DNA of 64,000 nucleotides from Sipunculus nudus (Eukaryota; Annelida; Sipuncula; Golfingiida; Sipunculidae): NCBI GenBank assembly GCA_026874595.1, contig CM049315.1, positions 12,834,664 to 12,898,663 of the forward strand, read 5' to 3'. Shown piece by piece: positions 59,784 to 64,000 of this stretch (position 1 is its first letter; each line of letters starts with the position of its first letter). The notes under the pieces were generated by a model. It saw only the letters and a program-made list of their open reading frames with translations, ran no database searches and was not told where the DNA came from. The position numbers and the translations under genes were made by a program.

Positions 59784-60753
59784 CTGAAAATACAGCAGGA
59801 AATATATGTTTAATATAGATAAGTTAATATTTGACAATAAACCACTGAAGACCACCTTTATAACATAAGCACTGATTAAGTTCCGGTGGGGCATTTTTGG
59901 AGTTGTCTTTACCCGGTGACATATTATACAGTAAATTTTCTACATACTTGTATCTGTATATTCTCGAACACATTCTCCGATATAAAAGGCCTACATTATT
60001 AAAGGTACAAAATCACTTGTACACACTCACTACATACAGCCGTACGGATCTGTCCAAGAACGAAATCTTAGAAGATATTATTATATTTCCTGAAGAGAGC
60101 ACTGTAATTATTATAAAACCATTATGCCTTGAAACTTCAACTGTAAAACTTATTGACCACATTTTAACACGAAAGCCCTGTTATTATGACAACAATCTAG
60201 CCCCGTTTTCCGACTTTTCGAAAAAGTTCTTTTCAAGGGACATACTGGACAGTATATATTATACAATATTCCACAATATTTTCAGTAAAACTGGCTCGTT
60301 AACTGAATGTGGGACATTTTATTTTTTAGTTTTGGTCATAAATGCGTAAATGTGACAAGCCTTTTGACACAGACTTCTCAGGTATCCACCAAAATGTGCT
60401 AGTACTGAGTTTAATTTGCCTTCTTGAAGAAATCTTAAGTTTAAGGAACATAAAAGTGTACATTTTCTTGAGTGCTGAGCAGGAAGAGTGTTTTACCGGT
60501 TTGAATGTAAGGAAGTTAAAGTTTATCTGATTTATTTTATCTGGGTGACCCAGAGAATCTTTATGCCTTAAGAATTATCCAATACCATTCAAATACCCGC
60601 TCCATGACTCCAGAATAATTTTACCAATCATAATACTGATTTTAATGTTAAACTTGGGCACCCATGTAATCGTTTTATCATTACATATCCTGTTAATGCT
60701 GCAGAGCTTTCAACAAAGGCAGAAATTCGAATACTATGAATTGTTTTACTTAC

Positions 60754-60922
60754 CAAAGAAAAGGATATTGTTGATGGTATAGAACATATTTTGAGCCTTT
60801 ACATGGTGCAGCCTCATTATTTTCCTGGCATGGAGAAAGGAGGAATTCACTTCACAAATAGAGCCGAGACATATGTAGACGGGGAATCGATGCACAACTC
60901 CGAGTACGACGGTCATCCCGAA
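60754..60922 (-). CDS. TLC-domain membrane protein, penultimate coding exon
   Basis: This 169-bp exon has an excellent acceptor (ATGTATTTCAG, intron end at 60923) and donor (TTTG then GTAAGT at 60753). It starts in phase 0 and leaves one base, matching the next exon. It encodes a hydrophobic stretch (FGMTVVLGVVHRFPVYICLG), then EVNSSFLHARK, which matches the conserved E.(N)S..FLH.R signature of TLC domains, then an amphipathic link and MFYTINNILFF leading into the next membrane segment. The E-S-FLH motif is the most diagnostic part of the gene. The intron to the last exon (59784-60753, 970 bp) contains only chance ORFs. Confidence 0.88.
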
Positions 60923-61160
60923 CTGAAATACATGAAGGAATTATGGGACTTTTTTATCCAGCAGAATAGTTGATAAGGAAAAGTAGCTAAATCGTTATGT
61001 TTTTTTGTTTCTGACAATCTTTGTATTTGCTCTGTAGTTATTGATTCAAGGTATATTCATCTATGATCAAAATGCTTTCTTAAGAAACACTGATGAACGT
61101 TAAATTTTATCAAATTCTCAAATGAGGTTGTTTCATTCTGCTTAATTACAGTAAACTTAC

Positions 61161-61255
61161 GAAACAGTGATGCACGAGAAGTCCTGCCAAGGATAATTGT
61201 TTAGGATCTCTCCGGTACTCCATAAAACAGTCGATTGAATCGTAAAGGGTGTATC
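61161..61255 (-). CDS. TLC-domain membrane protein, internal coding exon
   Basis: This 95-bp exon has acceptor TTGTGGTTGCAG and donor TTTC then GTAAGT. Its first two bases complete a glycine codon from the previous exon, giving GYTLYDSIDCFM, the TLC motif G(Y/F)..YD..D. It ends with LAGLLVHHCF, the LLHH motif with the paired histidines conserved across the family. It exits in phase 0 into the next exon. The intron to that exon is 238 bp (60923-61160). Confidence 0.88.
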
Positions 61256-61420
61256 CTGCAACCACAAGAAAGCTTGGTTTACTAGTTATGATACAGGTAT
61301 ATCATTGGACGTGGTGAACATAAAGTAACATGAAAATTCTGTGTTATGAGAAAGTCAAACGATACATAAAATACTGATTAATGAACTCTGAGCTTATGTC
61401 ATCACGAAATAAACTTACTT

Positions 61421-61497
61421 AAAATTAAGTATCGTAAATAAGCTTATTCAAAATTAAGTATCGTAAATAAGCTTATTCAAAATTAAGTATCGTAAAC
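61421..61497. repeat. 29-bp minisatellite, about 2.7 units, in a TLC-gene intron
   Basis: The unit AAAATTAAGTATCGTAAATA plus AGCTTATTC starts at 61421, 61450 and 61479. It contains the palindrome AATAAGCTTATT. It lies inside the intron 61256-61576 and is unrelated in sequence to the 28-bp array. Confidence 0.85.
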
Positions 61498-61576
61498 TTT
61501 TCACGTGTTATCGGAAAATGTATTAGTAAAGTTGGAAACAGCATTGTCTTCTTGCTGATACATAAAATAAACGTAC

Positions 61577-61644
61577 CTAAAGAAAAGCGACATTGCCAAA
61601 GTGCCTCCGGGCTTTCTCTTATGTAAAGATCTATCGGGATAAAC
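61577..61644 (-). CDS. TLC-domain membrane protein, most upstream exon recognised
   Basis: This 68-bp exon has acceptor TTTATTGTTTCAG and donor TTAG then GTACGT. It encodes FIPIDLYIRESPEALWQC followed by RFSL and enters the GYTLYD exon in the right phase. In TLC proteins this segment lies between the first membrane helices and the G(Y/F)..YD motif. The first base completes a codon from an earlier exon. I could not find that exon, nor a start codon, in 61645-64000. The N-terminal 50-60 residues are therefore presumably encoded beyond the window or in an exon too short or diverged to see. Confidence 0.8.
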
Positions 61645-62079
61645 CTGAAACAATAAAACTTTACATGAAACGATGAAACTACATGAAACCTCATGCGATA
61701 TTTATAAATAAGCAGTCATTTTCATACATTTCTCTACGTATCTCAAATTATTTTTTATCCAGTTCTAAGGCAGATAAAAATAATTTTATGTTTCACAGGT
61801 GCCGCCAACCTCACTTTAAAACCCCCTGCGTCAAACGTTTTTATTGCCTAAGTGTCACGTGGTTATATGGTAACGTGAACAATGAGGTTGTCATGTACTG
61901 AGGGAATGGGTCCAATAACGACTACCAATCTGATAAAAACGATGAGACCTCCCTGAGGCAACAACCAGTTTATTCAGTCCAAACTACAAGAATCTACAGA
62001 TAGCGCTGAGCATGCGCACTTGTGTGCATAGTTTCTTACACACAGTTTTGTAGGAACTTAACTATTAAAAAATAGTTAA
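61645..62079. other. probable intron or 5' region of the TLC gene
   Basis: No exon recognised on either strand. TTAACTATTAAAAAATAGTTAA (a palindrome) lies immediately before the hAT-like element. Confidence 0.4.
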
Positions 62080-62162
62080 CAGGGGCGTATTCATAGGGGG
62101 GCGCAAAGGGCGCGCGCCCCCCCCCCTAAAATTCTGCTCATACTTATACCAGTCAACTACTG

Positions 62163-62230
62163 GCAAGTGTTATGTTTGTTAACTCAAATTTATTCTGCCA
62201 GTGTTATGTTTGTTAACTCAAATTTATTCT
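62163..62230 (+). repeat. 34-bp direct repeat, two copies
   Basis: GTGTTATGTTTGTTAACTCA plus AATTTATTCT occurs at 62167 and again 34 bp later, differing only in the bases before it (GCAA against GCCA). Confidence 0.85.
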
Positions 62231-62383
62231 AAGTTCAATTATTTGAGTATACACACACAAAGATAAAATATGGCGTTTTATGTAAATAAATATTTTCATG
62301 TTTCTCTATGCACGGTTATGGTAATGTTATTCCCATATGGAAAAGAAAGAAGAAAAACGAGAAAGATCTTGTCTGTAATGTAA

Positions 62384-62411
62384 ATATATATATATATATA
62401 TACATTATTAT

Positions 62412-62447
<36 letters not shown>

Positions 62448-62460
62448 ACAATAATGTATA
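62384..62460. repeat. TA repeat with cruciform-forming arms
   Basis: Two (TA)n stretches. The second is bracketed by TACATTATTATATCATATA (62401-62419) and its reverse complement with one mismatch (62440-62458). Confidence 0.85.
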
Positions 62461-63460
62461 TTTATTATCAGTTCTTAAGGTTCCTGTTGACCTAAAGAGA
62501 AACTATTTTGTTGTATTTGTTGAAATTTTGTGAAGAAAGAACAAAGGCTTAGCAAGATATGGTCTGTAATGTTAATGTAAAGAGTGTCAAACTTTGAAAA
62601 TGTCTAAAATAAATCTAAACACTAAAGGGATTATTTACTTACACATTTCTCTCATGTTTTTTACCATCTCTCTTTTCTATTTTGTTTGTGCGCAGAAGTG
62701 AAGTCTCCCAACCCGATTATTGTTCTGTAACATGATGGTGGATGGCCAAAAACTGTTAAACAATCCATGCAAGCTATTTGTACTTCCACTAGACGCTTGC
62801 TATTCCTCATTTTTAAATGAAAGCTTCCAGTTTCTTGATTCTGGGGTAATTAAAATCACCTCTAAATACCCAGCTACTGTCACTGGAGCTAGATGGTCAG
62901 GCTTTATGTCTGAAACCTGCTTTTTCAATAATGATATAAACCTGAAAATGGTATGCAAAGAACAGTCGATGAGTATTTTTCACTTCTAATATTTCTTGTG
63001 TTTATGTACTTTAATTATCTCAGGTCAGTCTATCTTTATTTCTTTTTAACTCCAACTGGCTATAGTTCGAACTTAATTGCTGCAAAAATAATTTATCTGC
63101 GAAAACCTATATTATGGAAATCATTAGCAGAAGCTCTGCATGAAAAACAGATGTTTTACCTTTGACTGATTCAGTGACATAAAATAGTTAATCCATTTCA
63201 GTTTTACATGTGTGCTGACCATCTTCTACTTAAAAATTACAATTAAGTTACAACACTACACTTATTGATGCATGTTTTTTTCTGTTGTTCATATAATGCA
63301 TTATATATAGATGAGGGTCCCACGGTTAACATAATAAACAACTGGAACTGGCTACCTTACAACATTACATATAAAAATCATTATAATTATGCACGAACTA
63401 ACAATATTTGATATGTTTAGTAGGAGACAAATTGTGGAATATCAATATAATTAAAAAAAA

Positions 63461-63470
63461 TATTTATATA

Positions 63471-63533
<63 letters not shown>
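63461..63533. repeat. (TA)n microsatellite
   Basis: About 70 bp of TA dinucleotides with one TG interruption near the right end of the hAT-like element. Confidence 0.9.
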
Positions 63534-63535
<2 letters not shown>

Positions 63536-63660
63536 CATGTCTAAAAGACGCAGAACAGCCTCCTTTCCCGACTTTATTGCTGCGCCCCCTCTATTTTCAA
63601 ATCCTGGATACGCCACTGGTTAAGCATATATAACAGAGGGGGTCCGGATCCCTAACCGCT

Positions 63661-63675
63661 CTGGATCCGCCACTG
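63661..63675 (-). mobile_element. isolated hAT-like terminal inverted repeat
   Basis: CTGGATCCGCCACTG is the reverse complement of CAGTGGCGGATCCAG, a typical hAT-MITE end. No matching left end lies close by, so it is a truncated or nested element end. Confidence 0.5.
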
Positions 63676-64000
63676 TATTGTTATCTAATTTTTCCGACCG
63701 AGTTCGTACTTGACAAAACCAAGGAGATTACAGTCTGTAATCTCTTTGAGAAAATTAAATTCTTCAGCGCCCGCTACGCGCCAGCGTTCCTAGCTAACAA
63801 TTTTTATGTCGGACTCCTTTGCAGTCAGTCAGCACTGGTGCACAGCAAAGCAATAGCGGCACCTGGCGTCTGTTGGAGAGACTAACCGTTTGTCAATACG
63901 CTCGCTGTCCCTTAAAACCCAAACTGATCATGGAATAAACAGGTGAAGTCATGCAGTCTCCACCACCTCCACCTCTAGATCAGTACGCCACCACCCGAGC
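63676..64000. other. right end of window, nothing recognised
   Basis: A hairpin GAGATTACAG/CTGTAATCTC lies at about 63723-63744. No exon or element could be assigned. Confidence 0.4.

Larger units (their letters stand above)
62080..63618. mobile_element. hAT-like non-autonomous element (~1.54 kb)
   Basis: The left end reads CAGGGGCGTATTCA then a G-rich GGGGGGCGCA. The reverse complement of the right end reads CAGTGGCGTATCCAGG and then, further in, AGAGGGGGCGCAGCA. GTTAA directly flanks both ends (62075-62079 and 63619-63623), a 5-bp target duplication. hAT elements usually make 8 bp, so the superfamily is not certain. The interior is AT-rich with TA repeats. The 89-codon ORF at 62720-62989 (plus) has no recognisable domain, so no transposase is present. 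Confidence 0.6.

Noticed and set aside
59897-60349. 150-codon plus-strand ORF
   Set aside because: It lies in an intron of the TLC gene on the opposite strand, has AT-rich codons and no recognisable domain; probably chance.
60791-60973. 60-codon plus-strand ORF
   Set aside because: It is the antisense shadow of the penultimate TLC exon (60754-60922).

Overview
The window looks like animal nuclear DNA, most likely from a mollusc or another lophotrochozoan. The reasons are one spliced GT-AG gene, no compact ORFs or operons, and a dense load of LINE, SINE-like, LTR and TIR elements of the kind familiar from bivalve genomes. The phylum is an inference from familiarity with these repeats; the window holds no diagnostic marker gene.

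Layout. (1) Bases 1-1025 carry the 3' end of a decayed LINE (reverse-transcriptase C-terminus plus 3' UTR). A complete miniature LTR element (TRIM-like, 195-539, minus strand) sits inside its reading frame. Its LTRs contain a tRNA-like module with A box, B box and a T-run terminator. (2) Bases 1026-1532 are a short non-coding flank. (3) Bases 1533-45055 are one uninterrupted minisatellite/satellite array of about 43.5 kb. It has a 28-bp monomer, all in one orientation, roughly 1,550 units. A recurrent 19-bp short monomer and kilobase-scale nested duplications give it a higher-order structure. The many long minus-strand ORFs here follow from the 28-mer lacking stop codons in all three frames of that strand; I do not regard them as genes. 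(4) Bases 45056-56750 are a graveyard of small repeats: SINE-like sequences, three TIR/MITE families (one present as two copies in opposite orientation that form a large palindrome), a 278-bp tandem repeat, a degenerate ~145-bp tandem repeat and an hAT-like MITE. (5) Bases 56750-62079 hold the only convincing gene: the 3' part of a TLC-domain membrane protein on the minus strand. Four coding exons (61644 down to 59521) have matching splice phases. (6) Bases 62080-63618 are a probable non-autonomous hAT-like element with a 5-bp target duplication, lying upstream of the last exon I could recognise. The rest of the window shows nothing I can name.

Functionally there is no gene cluster. One membrane-protein gene sits beside a repeat-rich interval and a very large tandem array. 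The two most interesting items are the TRIM with a pol III-type promoter inside its LTRs, and the size and layered structure of the 28-bp array. All similarity statements are from reading by eye; no database search or alignment was run.
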